Shown: positions 17,581 to 28,111, counted from the stretch's first letter. The stretch is DNA of 32,252 nucleotides from Roseibium sp. (GCF_025698965.1 NZ_JAILWL010000013.1:1-32252), one strand, 5' to 3'. Translations and numbers: made by a program. Notes: generated by a model from the letters alone, not told the origin.

Positions 17581-18243
17581 ATGCCGTCAGCCCGCACCGA
17601 TCAACCACCCCGCGCCTGGCAGCGCATGCTATCCGGCAGACGCCTGAACCTGCTGGACCCTTCCCCCCTGGATGTCGAGCTCTCCGACATTGCGCACGGT
17701 CTTGCGCGCGTCGCCCGCTGGAACGGACAGACCCATGGCAACCATGCGTTCTCTGTCGCGGAACATTCGCTGATCGTGGAAGAAGTAGCCTTGAAGCTGA
17801 AGCCCGATCTGCCTGCGCACTGGCGCCTGGCGATATTGCTCCACGATGCGCCGGAATATGTCATCGGCGACATGATATCGCCCTTCAAGGCGGTGATCGG
17901 TGAAGCCTACAAGGCTGTTGAGGCGCGTTTGCAGGGAGCGATACATGTACGCTTCGGTCTGCCCGCCGAATTGCCTCAGAATGTAAAGAAACTGGCTAAG
18001 CGTGCAGACATCATCTGCGCTTATTTCGAAGCGGTTGAGCTGGCCGGTTTCGAAGAAGAGGAAGCGGCCAAAATCTTCGGTCGTCCACGCGGCTTTCCCA
18101 CCAACAATGCGGGCAAACTGCGTTATGGACTGGAACCTTTGCCCGTTGCGAAGGCACAGGAAATGTTCATGAAACGGTTCGACGAAATCGAACGGCTGCG
18201 CGAAGCTGGGAACAAACAAAAAAGCCGACGTGCAAACGGGTGA
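17581..18243 (+). CDS. HD-domain (YfbR-like) hydrolase
   Basis: RWNGQTHGNHAFSVAEHSLIVEE...LAILLHDAPEYVIGDMISPFK. Confidence 0.88.
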   Translation: MPSARTDQPPRAWQRMLSGRRLNLLDPSPLDVELSDIAHGLARVARWNGQTHGNHAFSVAEHSLIVEEVALKLKPDLPAHWRLAILLHDAPEYVIGDMISPFKAVIGEAYKAVEARLQGAIHVRFGLPAELPQNVKKLAKRADIICAYFEAVELAGFEEEEAAKIFGRPRGFPTNNAGKLRYGLEPLPVAKAQEMFMKRFDEIERLREAGNKQKSRRANG

Positions 18244-18297
18244 CGTTGCGAGCGAATAGCCCTAGTTTACTTGCAGATACGAATGATATGGTCTGCC

Positions 18298-18804
18298 ATG
18301 CTGCACGTGTGTTCACTCTCGAAACTGCCTGAAACGGTTACCGAAACCGGAGCAAGATCTCTGGTTACGCTCATCAATGCGGAAATGACTGTTCCGACGC
18401 CTGACGGCATCGACCCGGAGCATCATCTTTTCCTTGCCTTCAACGACATCGTCGACCCGGTGGACGGTCTGACACCCGCCAGCGAACAGCACATTGTCGA
18501 GTTACTCGAATTCATCAATGCGTGGGACCGGAAGGCGCCGCTGATCATCCACTGCTGGGCAGGCATCAGCCGGTCTACAGCCGGGGCTTATGTCGCGGCC
18601 TGTTCCCTGACCCCGGACATGGACGAATACAGGCTCGCGGCGATCTTGAGAGAGAGATCGCCCTCGGCAACTCCCAATGCCCGCATCGTGGCCATGGCAG
18701 ACAAACTGCTTGGCCGCGACGGACGTATGATTGATGCGATCCGCGGTATCGGGCGTGGCGCCAATGCTTTTGAAGGCACGCCTTTCGTCATGCCGATTGA
18801 GTGA
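18298..18804 (+). CDS. Tyrosine phosphatase family protein
   Basis: CX5R motif IIHCWAGISRSTAGAYVAAC. Confidence 0.85.
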   Translation: MLHVCSLSKLPETVTETGARSLVTLINAEMTVPTPDGIDPEHHLFLAFNDIVDPVDGLTPASEQHIVELLEFINAWDRKAPLIIHCWAGISRSTAGAYVAACSLTPDMDEYRLAAILRERSPSATPNARIVAMADKLLGRDGRMIDAIRGIGRGANAFEGTPFVMPIE

Positions 18805-18823
18805 GTTTCAAACGGGAGGCCCC

Positions 18824-19807
18824 ATGCCGCACAGGCACGCAAGTATCGAGATTGGACTGAACGCGGTGATTGTCTCCGTTGACGATGGCATGCCTCAGAT
18901 CGTTCATGTCAGTGACCCGCAGGACGTCACTCTCGATAGCTTGCCATTCGGCCCTTTCGACCCGCTGCACCACAGAACTTTCGAAATCGGCCTGAGGGCC
19001 TGGGTGGAAAACCAGACGGCCCTTCGGCTTGGCTATATTGAACAGCTTTATACATTCGGCGACCGGGGCCGCCACAGGGTTACCGGAGATGAAGGGCCGC
19101 ATGTGGTTTCGGTCGGATATCTGGCTTTGACGCGGCAGACGTCGGATTCTGAAAATACGCTCGCCCGGCATAACTCTGCCTGGCGATCCTGGTACGATTA
19201 TTTTCCCTGGGAAGACTGGCGCAACGGGCGCCCTGCCCTGCTGGATGATGAAATCCTGCCGGCGCTGGAAACCTGGGCCCAGGAAACACCATCACCGGAA
19301 GAGGCACCGAAGCCACTCAGCCGCCAGGAACGCGTTCGCCTTGCCTTTGGAACGGAGGCCACAAGCTGGGACGAAGAACGCGCGCTTGAGCGCTTCGAGC
19401 TGCTTTATGAAGCAGGACTGGTATTTGAGGCCAAGCGGGACGGCAGACCCGCAGCACTTGCACGAGATACGCTTCCCTATCTTGGTGCCTCCATGCGGTT
19501 TGACCATCGCCGTGTCCTGGCAACAGCGATCACCCGTCTGCGCGGAAAGCTGAAATACAGGCCGGTGATTTTCGAATTGATGCCGGAGGCCTTTACCCTG
19601 ACGGAGCTGCAAACTTCCGTAGAAGCGATTTCGGGGCGGCACCTGCACAAACAGAATTTCCGCCGTCTGGTGGAAAACGCCGATCTTGTCGAGCCGACCG
19701 GCGCGACATCCACGGCCACCGGGGGACGCCCGGCGGCCCTGTTCCGCTTCCGGCACCAGCTGATGAACGAACGCCCGACACCCGGATTGCGGGTCGGCGG
19801 ACGCTGA
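18824..19807 (+). CDS. nadQ: NadQ-like transcriptional regulator of NAD synthesis (catalytically degenerate NUDIX + winged helix)
   Basis: FEIGLRAWVENQTALRLGYIEQLYTFGDRGRH...PHVVSVGYLALTR plus C-terminal wHTH FELMPEAFTLTELQTSVEAISGRHLHKQNFRRLV; no canonical Nudix box. Confidence 0.8.
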   Translation: MPHRHASIEIGLNAVIVSVDDGMPQIVHVSDPQDVTLDSLPFGPFDPLHHRTFEIGLRAWVENQTALRLGYIEQLYTFGDRGRHRVTGDEGPHVVSVGYLALTRQTSDSENTLARHNSAWRSWYDYFPWEDWRNGRPALLDDEILPALETWAQETPSPEEAPKPLSRQERVRLAFGTEATSWDEERALERFELLYEAGLVFEAKRDGRPAALARDTLPYLGASMRFDHRRVLATAITRLRGKLKYRPVIFELMPEAFTLTELQTSVEAISGRHLHKQNFRRLVENADLVEPTGATSTATGGRPAALFRFRHQLMNERPTPGLRVGGR

Positions 19808-20087
19808 CGACAGACTCGCGCGCCGTTTTTGTTAATCCCGATCAGGTCTGTCTTTAACCAGAACGACACCGTACCGTCGCGGCAACTTCACCTAACTACT
19901 TCGCATTATTAACCATACTTGGCCCCGCAATAGAGAATTTACCGCCAAATTCGGTGAATTCTGAGCTTATTAACGCTCTTTCAAGGTTAAGCGGACATCT
20001 TCAATTTTAGCGTTGCTGTTTACACAGCCAAAGCGCAGGTCGTCTGGCGTGATGGGACGATGTGTAACGAGTTGGAGTCGGCTGCGT

Positions 20088-21332
20088 ATGTTTGGCCTTA
20101 TGTCCCGCGATGGAACGCGGTTTTCATTTTCAGTGACACCGGACTTTCGCCCGATCCGGACGCGTTTGCGCCGGCTTACCTATGTGCTGGCTACTGGTCC
20201 GTTGATCTATTTGGGCCTCGGAGGCTCGATCGGCGAACAGGACATTTTCGCGCTTATCAATTCACGCCACGAGACGCCACGCTGGATGATGACGCTCGAG
20301 CCTGCCAGTTACACCTCAAAGATCGCACCCCAGCTCGCCCTTGGCGCAATTGCGGTTCCTGATCCGAACCAAGGCCCTGTCCTGACACTGACCTCTGCCG
20401 ACAAGGGCTTTAAAGCCGTGCCGCTGGTTGGACTAGAAGATGTCGTGCAGAGCGTCCGACCGACCGAGATACCGAATACGATTGTCACGAATAAATCCGC
20501 CAAGGGGGATCGCAAGATCACGATGGCTCCGGATCGTCAGATGGTCGATATGGCGGCGGGCAATGTCTATGCCATGTCCAGCATGATCTCCAACGGCAAG
20601 AAGCACAATGACTTGCCGCGTGTCGCCTTCGTCAAGCCTCATCCGCTCAATTCCAAGGAAACCACACGTCTGGCCAAGGCCGGTAAGGACGGGCTCCTGG
20701 AGGACGGACCGCTCGATTTGCAGAAAGTGATGATGGCGCGCAATGCCGCTGCCGCGAGTTTCTCGCTTGTTTCCGCTTATGCCCCGGACAGCGTCAAGGA
20801 GACCAAGGAACCTTTCGACGCACTTTTCGGAGCGGCGAAATATGAACAGGAACTGCCGCCGCCGGAAGACCCGGACAATCCACACTGGTGGGCTCTAAAA
20901 CCACTCCCTCTTTCTGTCGGCCAAAAGAAAGAACAGCGCTGCCTGGCAGAGGCCATTTATTTCGAAGCCCGTGGCGAGAGCGAAGACGGCCAGGTTGCCG
21001 TTGCGCAGGTTGTTCTCAACCGGGTGAAAAACCCGGCTTATCCGAATTCCATCTGCGGCGTGGTCTATCAGAACCGCCACAAGCGCAACCGTTGCCAGTT
21101 TTCCTTTGCATGTGACGGCATCAAGGACCGCATTTCGAGCAAAGGCGCGTGGAAAACAGCACAACGCCTGGTCAGGGATGTTCTGGATGGCAAGCAGTAT
21201 TCGAAAATGGTGGATGCCTCGACCCACTACCACGCCACCTATGTGAACCCGCGTTGGGCAAAATCCATGGCCAAGCGGGGCCAGGTCGGTCTGCACATCT
21301 TCTACAAGACCTATGCAGGCGGCTGGAACTGA
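20088..21332 (+). CDS. Cell wall hydrolase, SleB family
   Basis: C-terminal CLAEAIYFEARGESEDGQVAVAQVVLNRVKNPAYPNSICGVVYQ...CQFSFACDG; N-terminal membrane segment. Confidence 0.9.
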   Translation: MFGLMSRDGTRFSFSVTPDFRPIRTRLRRLTYVLATGPLIYLGLGGSIGEQDIFALINSRHETPRWMMTLEPASYTSKIAPQLALGAIAVPDPNQGPVLTLTSADKGFKAVPLVGLEDVVQSVRPTEIPNTIVTNKSAKGDRKITMAPDRQMVDMAAGNVYAMSSMISNGKKHNDLPRVAFVKPHPLNSKETTRLAKAGKDGLLEDGPLDLQKVMMARNAAAASFSLVSAYAPDSVKETKEPFDALFGAAKYEQELPPPEDPDNPHWWALKPLPLSVGQKKEQRCLAEAIYFEARGESEDGQVAVAQVVLNRVKNPAYPNSICGVVYQNRHKRNRCQFSFACDGIKDRISSKGAWKTAQRLVRDVLDGKQYSKMVDASTHYHATYVNPRWAKSMAKRGQVGLHIFYKTYAGGWN

Positions 21333-21350
21333 TCCAGCCGCGGCCAGAAT

Positions 21351-21854
21351 TCAGTCGCTTGATCGGAAGACATTCGTAACAACATAGGTTGCCAGCAGGA
21401 TAAGGTGAAAACCGAAAAGGGCGACGACCTGCAAAGTGGTCAGCTGGGAAAATTCCAGTAACTCGCTCAAGACGTGGATCGAGGAGATGATGATGATCGT
21501 CGACACGATCCGGTGCTTCATACGCCGGTAAGCCCGCTCGCTTTCCTTGATATACCCTTCTCCCTGCGCCGAGGCTTTCAGCCGGTAGGTGTTGTAGGTG
21601 TTGTTTGCGACCATCACCACCAGATTCGCGATGAACACCATGTCCAGCAGGTTCAGGATCAAGAGGATCGTCTTTTTGCGGTCGAGAAACTCGTAGGTCG
21701 AGATTGCATCGTAAAGATCGACAAAGAATGTGATCAGGAACAGGACCATTCCGATCGTCAGACCGATCAGCATCGGGATCTGTGCCAATCGGGTCAATCG
21801 ATTGGCGAGATCAAACTCATCCGAGGTTTCGGTCTCATGTTTCTGTTCGCCCAT
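21351..21854 (-). CDS. YqhA/UPF0114 family membrane protein
   Basis: Hydrophobic segments and LNLLDMVFIANLVVMVANNTYNTY...STIIIISSIHVLSELLE. Confidence 0.8.
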   Translation of the reverse strand: MGEQKHETETSDEFDLANRLTRLAQIPMLIGLTIGMVLFLITFFVDLYDAISTYEFLDRKKTILLILNLLDMVFIANLVVMVANNTYNTYRLKASAQGEGYIKESERAYRRMKHRIVSTIIIISSIHVLSELLEFSQLTTLQVVALFGFHLILLATYVVTNVFRSSD

Positions 21855-22053
21855 GGCGTTGTCCCACAGCTCCGTTTCCAGGTTGCGTTCTCAGACGCTA
21901 GGGCAAAAATCCGTCAGACGAAACCGTTCAAGATTTCTTCAATCAGGTTTTTCCCAATCGCCAGAATTTGCATTCACAAAATAGACGACAATGGCATTCC
22001 GGTGCCGTGGCAGAACTTGTCCTTGAACCGAAACCCTCAACCAGTGGAATGTG

Positions 22054-23052
22054 TCAGCGTTCCCAGGTCCTGCCATTGAGTTCCCGGTCCTGTGCCGGGC
22101 TGACTCCATGCGCCGATCGGTAGCGTTTTGAAAAATGCGACCCACTGGAATAACCACAGGCAGCGCCGATATCGATTATGCGCATGGAAGTGCGGCAGAC
22201 CAGTTGACGCGCAATGTCAATGCGGATCCTGTTGTAGTAGTCGTGAGGTGAGCAATTCAGGTACTTCTGGAAATCGCGCTGCAACTGACGGGGACTTGCA
22301 CCCAACCGGTCCGCAATTTCCTGGAGAGACAACGTTTCACTGATGTGTTCGGTCATCAGCTCGATACACGTTCGCAGCTTTTTCGGCACCATCTGCAGGT
22401 CGTCACGCATCAGCGTATGTTGTGATTCGTTGCCGGAACGCATGTCGTGGTGCAGGGCGATTTCCGCTACACCGCCTGCCACCTCCCCACCGTGAACGTC
22501 CGCGATGAACCCGATCATGAGGTCAAGTGCAGCCGTGCCGCCGGCACAGGTCAGGAAACGGCCATCAGCCTGGATGAGATTGTCAACAAGTTCGGTTCTG
22601 GGGAACAGTTCCCTGAATAGATCAGCGTATTCCCAATGGATGGTGCAACTGCGATCGTCCAGAAGTCCAAGATCGGCAAGTACGTAAGCTCCGGTGCAAA
22701 TACCTGCGACGCGGCTGACCCGCTGAGAGAACTGACGGATCAGAGCTTTCTGTCCCGGCGCCAGTTCGATACGCTCAACGTCATCACTGCTGCAGACAGC
22801 CAAAAGATCGGTTCGCTCCACATCGCCAAGGGCGCAGTCTGCGCGCATGAAACTGCCGTTGCTGGCGACCGCGTCCTGTCCGTCAAGCGTGCAACACCGG
22901 TAGTGAAAGGCCTTTCGCTTCAACACCTTGTTCGCGATACGCAGCGGTTCGATTGCTGACGCAAAGGAAAGCAGGGAAAAGTTATTCAGGAGCAGAAAGC
23001 AGACGTCGACCGTATCCGGGTCCCAGCTCGTCTTCGGTTCGGAACAATCCAT
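22054..23052 (-). CDS. GlxA family AraC-type transcriptional regulator (DJ-1/PfpI-like domain + HTH)
   Basis: VCFLLLNNFSLLSFASAIEPLRIAN; GICTGAYVLADLGLLDDRSCTIHWEY; HTH IADRLGASPRQLQRDFQKYLNCSPHDYYNRIRI. Start uncertain; ORF extends to 23136. Confidence 0.9.
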   Translation of the reverse strand: MDCSEPKTSWDPDTVDVCFLLLNNFSLLSFASAIEPLRIANKVLKRKAFHYRCCTLDGQDAVASNGSFMRADCALGDVERTDLLAVCSSDDVERIELAPGQKALIRQFSQRVSRVAGICTGAYVLADLGLLDDRSCTIHWEYADLFRELFPRTELVDNLIQADGRFLTCAGGTAALDLMIGFIADVHGGEVAGGVAEIALHHDMRSGNESQHTLMRDDLQMVPKKLRTCIELMTEHISETLSLQEIADRLGASPRQLQRDFQKYLNCSPHDYYNRIRIDIARQLVCRTSMRIIDIGAACGYSSGSHFSKRYRSAHGVSPAQDRELNGRTWER

Positions 23053-23142
23053 TCCTTTGCGTGAAGCGTCCGTCACTACATGCAAACCTTTCTTGCTACC
23101 CGGCAAATCCCGTCTGATCCGAGGTGACCGGGACAACTTTTT

Positions 23143-23161
23143 CTACACTGAACCAGTGTAG
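23143..23161. promoter_or_regulatory. Perfect 19-bp dyad between glxA-type regulator and hupE
   Basis: CTACACTG-aac-CAGTGTAG. Confidence 0.55.
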
Positions 23162-23342
23162 TCAACGGCAGGGATCGTCACGTTCTTCGGCCCACCTGTA
23201 ACACTCCGCGGCGATGTTGTTGATAATCATACGCACAATTTACAGGATGTTGGATAAGGTGATAGGTGATTCTCGTCCCAACCCGACGGGATCGGTGCGA
23301 CCCAATCCGGGGCACTGGAAAGACCAATTGAAGGATCATCTC

Positions 23343-23936
23343 ATGCCATTTCGCCTTGGCCTTGCTGCCATAGTACTCTCCTTTGCTTCTTCTCCCGCAC
23401 TTGCTCACCTGGATCCGGCGGAGCACGGTTCATTTGCCGCCGGTTTTAGCCATCCCCTGTTCGGCACTGACCACGTGCTTGCGATGATTGCCGTTGGTCT
23501 TTGGGCAGCGCTTCTGGGTGGACGGGCGGTCTGGATGCTGCCAACTGCCTTTGTCAGCGCAATGGTAGCCGGCTTTTTCCTTTCACTTGCCGGTATGCCA
23601 TTGCCTTATGTCGAGCCGTTTATTCTTCTGTCAGTGGTGGTTCTGGGCGTGGTTGTGGCGCTGGCGCTGCGGTTACCTCTCGGTCTGTGTGCAGCCCTGG
23701 TCGCAGCATTTGGCATTTGCCATGGCCATGCCCATGGCGGTGAAATCGGAACAGCAGGGGAGATAGCCTATGCAGGCGGTTTCGTGCTGGCGACAGCATT
23801 GCTTCACGCGGCGGGCCTGCTGATCGGCCATGGCGCCAATATCGCTGCGCATAACAATCCGGGCTGGGCGAGCCGGATTATCCGCGCATTGGGCGTCGCT
23901 ACTGCCTCCGGTGGGATCTATCTGGCGGTTGGCTAG
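23343..23936 (+). CDS. HupE/UreJ family protein (predicted Ni/Co permease-like)
   Basis: Signal peptide, HPLFGTDHVLAMIAVGLWAALLGGRAVWMLPTAFVSAM, GICHGHAHGGE. Confidence 0.9.
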   Translation: MPFRLGLAAIVLSFASSPALAHLDPAEHGSFAAGFSHPLFGTDHVLAMIAVGLWAALLGGRAVWMLPTAFVSAMVAGFFLSLAGMPLPYVEPFILLSVVVLGVVVALALRLPLGLCAALVAAFGICHGHAHGGEIGTAGEIAYAGGFVLATALLHAAGLLIGHGANIAAHNNPGWASRIIRALGVATASGGIYLAVG

Positions 23937-23970
23937 GCGCGCGCCTTGCTTCATCTCAAAAGATAATCTT

Positions 23971-24022
23971 GTCTCGGAGGAACGGTTCTATTTTCCAGAG
24001 AAAATGGACCTTCCTTCGAGAC
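23971..24022. repeat. Long near-perfect hairpin between convergent hupE and nadC
   Basis: GTCTCGGAGGAACGGTTCTATTTTC-caga-GAAAATGGACCTTCCTTCGAGAC; about 20 paired positions with two small bulges. Confidence 0.6.
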
Positions 24023-24091
24023 GGATCCGAGTGGTCTTTTCGGCATGGATTCGATGCGTGTTGCAATGTCACGGCAACAGCTTGAGAGGCT

Positions 24092-24973
24092 TCAGTGCAT
24101 CTCGATATCGAGACCAAGATCCAGGACGGGGGCCGAATGCGTGATCCAGCCGGAAGAGATCAGATCGACGCCTGCTTCGGCCACAGCCTTGACGGTGTCG
24201 AGCTCAATCCCGCCTGAAGCCTCCAGCAACACCTTGCCGCCCGCAATCTCGACAGCCATTTCCAGCATCTCAGGCGGCATATTGTCGAGCATGACCACAT
24301 CGGGCCCGGCCGTCAGCGCTTCCCTGAGCTGATCGAGGGTGTCGACTTCCACTTCGATTTTCACAAGATGTCCCGCAAAAGCCTTTGCCGCCTCGATGGC
24401 CGGAACGACGCCGCCAGCGACTGCAATGTGGTTGTCCTTGATCAGGATTGCGTCATCGAGACCGAACCGGTGGTTGGCACCACCGCCGCATTTGACGGCG
24501 TATTTCTCAAAAGCCCTCAATCCCGGGGTCGTCTTGCGAGTGCAGACGATATCTGCCGAGGTATGCGCGATCAGGTCGGCGAAACGCGAGGTTGCCGTAG
24601 CGATCCCGGACAAATGACCGATAAAATTCAGGGCGACACGCTCGGCGGAAAGGAGCGCCCGTGCCGGGCCTTCAATGCGAGCAACGACATCGCCCGGTGA
24701 AAGCCGGTCGCCATCCTTCATCAACGGGTCAAACCGAAGGGAAGCATCGGTCAGTCGGAAAGCACTTTCTGCAAACCCTGTTCCCGACAAGACACCGGGC
24801 TTGCGTGCGGCAATCACGGCATTGGCTCTTGCGTCAGCGGGCAATGTTGCCTGGCTGGTCACGTCGCCTGCACGGCCCCAGTCTTCAAGCAGGGCTGCCC
24901 CGACCGCCTCATCAATCATCAGCTGCGGTAATTCGGGTAAGTTTTTCTGGGTCATATAGGGTACTCCGCTCAC
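24092..24973 (-). CDS. nadC: Nicotinate-nucleotide pyrophosphorylase (carboxylating)
   Basis: [78 protein letters not shown]. Confidence 0.96.
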   Translation of the reverse strand: MSGVPYMTQKNLPELPQLMIDEAVGAALLEDWGRAGDVTSQATLPADARANAVIAARKPGVLSGTGFAESAFRLTDASLRFDPLMKDGDRLSPGDVVARIEGPARALLSAERVALNFIGHLSGIATATSRFADLIAHTSADIVCTRKTTPGLRAFEKYAVKCGGGANHRFGLDDAILIKDNHIAVAGGVVPAIEAAKAFAGHLVKIEVEVDTLDQLREALTAGPDVVMLDNMPPEMLEMAVEIAGGKVLLEASGGIELDTVKAVAEAGVDLISSGWITHSAPVLDLGLDIEMH

Positions 24974-26571
24974 GCGGTCTCCAAGGCCTCGGCCGTGATC
25001 GCCTCAACCTCTTTCAAGGTGGTGTAGGAGCGTTTGGCCTTGTCCGGGTTCGCGTTCGGAAAGTCGCTGCGGAAATGGCCGCCACGGCTTTCCTGTCGCT
25101 TCAATGCCGCCGCGGTGATGATCTTGCCCGCTGTCATCATGTTTCGGATAGACTGACGGATGCAGATTGTTTCCGCTTTCGTGATTTCGGCGAGCGCGCT
25201 CTTCAGGCCATCCGCATCGCGTTCGACACCAACATTTTTTGCAAGTGTGTCGCGCAGAACGGAAATCGCTTCCCGCTCTTCCACATTGCGCTGGCTCGGA
25301 AGACCAGGTTCGTCATCCATCGCATTCCAGAAGGCGCTGCGCGGTGTCGGCATCAACCCTTGAATGTCCTCAGCAATCCTGGCTGCAAAAACCACCGCTT
25401 CCAAAAGCGAATTGGAGGCAAGCCGGTTGGCGCCATGAGCACCGGTGGAGGCAACCTCTCCTGCGGCCCACAGGCCATCGAGAGATGTCCTGCCGTTGGC
25501 ATCCGTCAAAACACCGCCCATGTGATAGTGCTCGGCCGGCGCGACCGGCAGCAGGTCCTTCACCGGATCAATTCCCGCCGAATTTGCTGCTGCAAAAACC
25601 GTTGGAAATTCGTCCTTGAACTTTGCGCCGACCGCCTCCCGGCAATCCAGATATGCACCGCGCCCTTCAGCGATTTCACGATGAATGGCTCTTGCCACGA
25701 TATCGCGCGGGGCCAGCTCCAGATCCGGATGAATACCCTCCATAAACCGCTCTCCGGCCTTGTTGACCAGGGTCGCGCCTTCTCCGCGCAATGCTTCCGT
25801 CGCGAGTGGTGCGGGATCCTTGCCAACATCAAGTGCGGTCGGATGAAACTGCACGAATTCGGCATCGGCAATTACCGCTCCGGCACGCGCCGCCATGGCA
25901 AGGCCATGGCCGTTGGCTTCATGCGGATTGGTTGTCATGCCATAGAGATGCCCAATTCCCCCGGAAGCCAATACAACCGCCTTTGCCGGGAAGGCCAGGC
26001 GCTCGATGCCACCTCGGCGGCGTGCAAGGACGCCGGTGACGTACCGTCCGCCACCCAGAAAGCTCTCGCCGATGTAACCTTCAAGAACACGGATTGACGG
26101 CGTATTGCGAACAGCGACGATCAGGGCATCCATGATCGCTCTGCCGGCCATATCCCCGCGCACGCGTACAACGCGGCTTTGAGAATGGGCTGCTTCGCGC
26201 GATAGCTGCAGGCGACCTTCAAGATCCTGGTCGAACGGGACACCATAGGACAGAAGATCATGAACACGATCGCTGCCTTCCCGGGTCATCTGATCGACGA
26301 TATTTTCCTCGCAGATACCACATCCGGCAACAAGCGTGTCGTCCCTGTGTTTTTCGACCGAATCCTGTTCCGAAATAGCTGCGGCGATCCCGCCCTGAGC
26401 CCAGGCAGACGACGCGCCTTGTCCGATCGGCGCATTTGTAATCACCGTTACCGGCCTTGGACTGAGTTTCAGGGCACAGAAAAGGCCTGCGAGACCTCCA
26501 CCCAGAATGACGACATCATCCACATCCTTGCCAATATAGGCAGGTGCAAAATCCTCAACCGACACGGCCAT
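24970..26571 (-). CDS. nadB: L-aspartate oxidase
   Basis: [64 protein letters not shown]. Stop overlaps the nadC GTG start (GTGA). Confidence 0.96.
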   Translation of the reverse strand: MAVSVEDFAPAYIGKDVDDVVILGGGLAGLFCALKLSPRPVTVITNAPIGQGASSAWAQGGIAAAISEQDSVEKHRDDTLVAGCGICEENIVDQMTREGSDRVHDLLSYGVPFDQDLEGRLQLSREAAHSQSRVVRVRGDMAGRAIMDALIVAVRNTPSIRVLEGYIGESFLGGGRYVTGVLARRRGGIERLAFPAKAVVLASGGIGHLYGMTTNPHEANGHGLAMAARAGAVIADAEFVQFHPTALDVGKDPAPLATEALRGEGATLVNKAGERFMEGIHPDLELAPRDIVARAIHREIAEGRGAYLDCREAVGAKFKDEFPTVFAAANSAGIDPVKDLLPVAPAEHYHMGGVLTDANGRTSLDGLWAAGEVASTGAHGANRLASNSLLEAVVFAARIAEDIQGLMPTPRSAFWNAMDDEPGLPSQRNVEEREAISVLRDTLAKNVGVERDADGLKSALAEITKAETICIRQSIRNMMTAGKIITAAALKRQESRGGHFRSDFPNANPDKAKRSYTTLKEVEAITAEALETA

Positions 26572-26674
26572 GGGAAACTTCCTGGAACAGTTTGGGCATC
26601 GCCCGAAAATGCTTCCGGGCCAATTTGACCCTGGCCCGGAAGAAACGCGTTTTCGCGGTTTAGACCAAAGACGG

Positions 26675-27757
26675 TCAGATTTTCAAGTTGATCATCCGCT
26701 CGACCGCGGTTCTGGCCTTGTCCGCAATGACAGGATCTACAATAACTTCGTCCTTCATCTCGACAAGTGTGTCGAGGATCTTGTCTAGCGTGATCCGCTT
26801 CATGTGCGGACATAAATTGCAGGGGCGGATGAAGTTCACGTCCGGCGTTTCACTGGCAACGTTGTCAGCCATCGAGCATTCGGTGATCATCATCACCTTT
26901 TCGGGCTGCTTCGTTTTGACCCAATTGATCATGTGAGCAGTGGAACCGGCAAAGTCGGCCTCAGCCACGACTTCCGGCGGACATTCCGGATGCGCGATGA
27001 TTTTTACATCGGGCTCAATCTTGCGGTAGTCACGCAGTTCTTGTGCAGTGAAACGCTCATGAACCTCACAGGCCCCATCCCACACGAGAACCTCGACATC
27101 GGTCTTGTTGCCGACATTGGCTGCCAGATATTTGTCCGGGATCAGGAACACCTTGTCGACACCGAAGCTTTCGACCACCTGAAGGGCGTTTGATGACGTG
27201 CAGCAGATATCGCATTCAGCCTTCACATCCGCCGAGGTGTTGACATAGGTGATGATCGGAACGCCTGGATTGCGCTCGCGCAAGGCGCGGACATCGGCTC
27301 CGGTAATGGATTCGGCCAGCGAACAGCCCGCCCTCATATCCGGGATCAGTACCGTTTTCTCCGGGCTGAGGATCTTGGAGGTTTCCGCCATGAAATGCAC
27401 ACCGCACTGGACGATCACATCCGCTTCGGTACGGGTTGCCTCGATGGCGAGCTGCAGGCTGTCGCCAACAATGTCCGCCACACCATGATAGATGTCCGGC
27501 GTCATGTAGTTATGAGCCAGAATGACCGCATTGCGCTGTTTCTTGAGCTCGTTGATCGCATGGATCGTCGGTGCCAGCGCAGCCCATTCGATGGCCGGAA
27601 TGATGTGCTTGACCTTCTCGTAGATCGGCGCAGTCGCCTCGGCGATCTCCGGCGTATATGTCAGATCCGGACGCTCCAGCTTGCCGTAGCGCTCCAAAGC
27701 AGTCAGTCCGTTTGCAATCGGTTCACCGATCGGTGCAGTTGCCTGGGCAATGGTCAT
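26675..27757 (-). CDS. nadA: Quinolinate synthase A
   Basis: [77 protein letters not shown]. Confidence 0.96.
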   Translation of the reverse strand: MTIAQATAPIGEPIANGLTALERYGKLERPDLTYTPEIAEATAPIYEKVKHIIPAIEWAALAPTIHAINELKKQRNAVILAHNYMTPDIYHGVADIVGDSLQLAIEATRTEADVIVQCGVHFMAETSKILSPEKTVLIPDMRAGCSLAESITGADVRALRERNPGVPIITYVNTSADVKAECDICCTSSNALQVVESFGVDKVFLIPDKYLAANVGNKTDVEVLVWDGACEVHERFTAQELRDYRKIEPDVKIIAHPECPPEVVAEADFAGSTAHMINWVKTKQPEKVMMITECSMADNVASETPDVNFIRPCNLCPHMKRITLDKILDTLVEMKDEVIVDPVIADKARTAVERMINLKI

Positions 27758-27812
27758 TGCGACCTCCCTTCGATAAGCGGACTGAAACGGGAATTTCAGC
27801 CCGATACCCCAT

Positions 27813-27831
27813 TATACTCAACTTGAGCATA
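27813..27831. promoter_or_regulatory. Candidate NadQ operator in the nadA promoter
   Basis: TATaCTCAAcTTGAGcATA: 19-bp dyad, one mismatched pair, 56 bp upstream of nadA ATG. Confidence 0.6.
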
Positions 27832-28111
27832 TTCAACACAAAAGAAAACGGGCGCAGTGGCCCTGACACTTTTGCTCGTTCGGAGTTTATATAAGAGGAA
27901 TGTGGCCAAAAATCCATCACTTTCGCGCAGATTTCGCTATACTTTCAATTCCTCTTTTATTCTCAACACCTTGCGTCAAAAATTTTCTGAAATCACTAGC
28001 CAGCTAACCAACAGGGCCGGACACAAATGGCCAATACCGGTCATTCATTCCAATTCTTGATCCATTGATCAAAAGAACGCGTTTGGCCAATCGAAGTGCA
28101 TATTTTATTTT

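Noticed and set aside
23201-23343. Possible cobalamin riboswitch upstream of hupE
   Set aside because: HupE-type permeases can be B12-controlled and ggcactgg is superficially suggestive, but I see no B12-box-like AGCCAGGAGACC or GCAACTGTAA core.
24045-24080. Third copy of the interspersed repeat (gcgtgttgca match)
   Set aside because: Only a 10-nt exact match with poor flanking alignment; could be chance.
24661-26097. 478-aa ORF antisense to nadB
   Set aside because: Entirely antisense to a clear L-aspartate oxidase; composition (Arg/His/Cys rich) is typical of a shadow frame in high-GC DNA.
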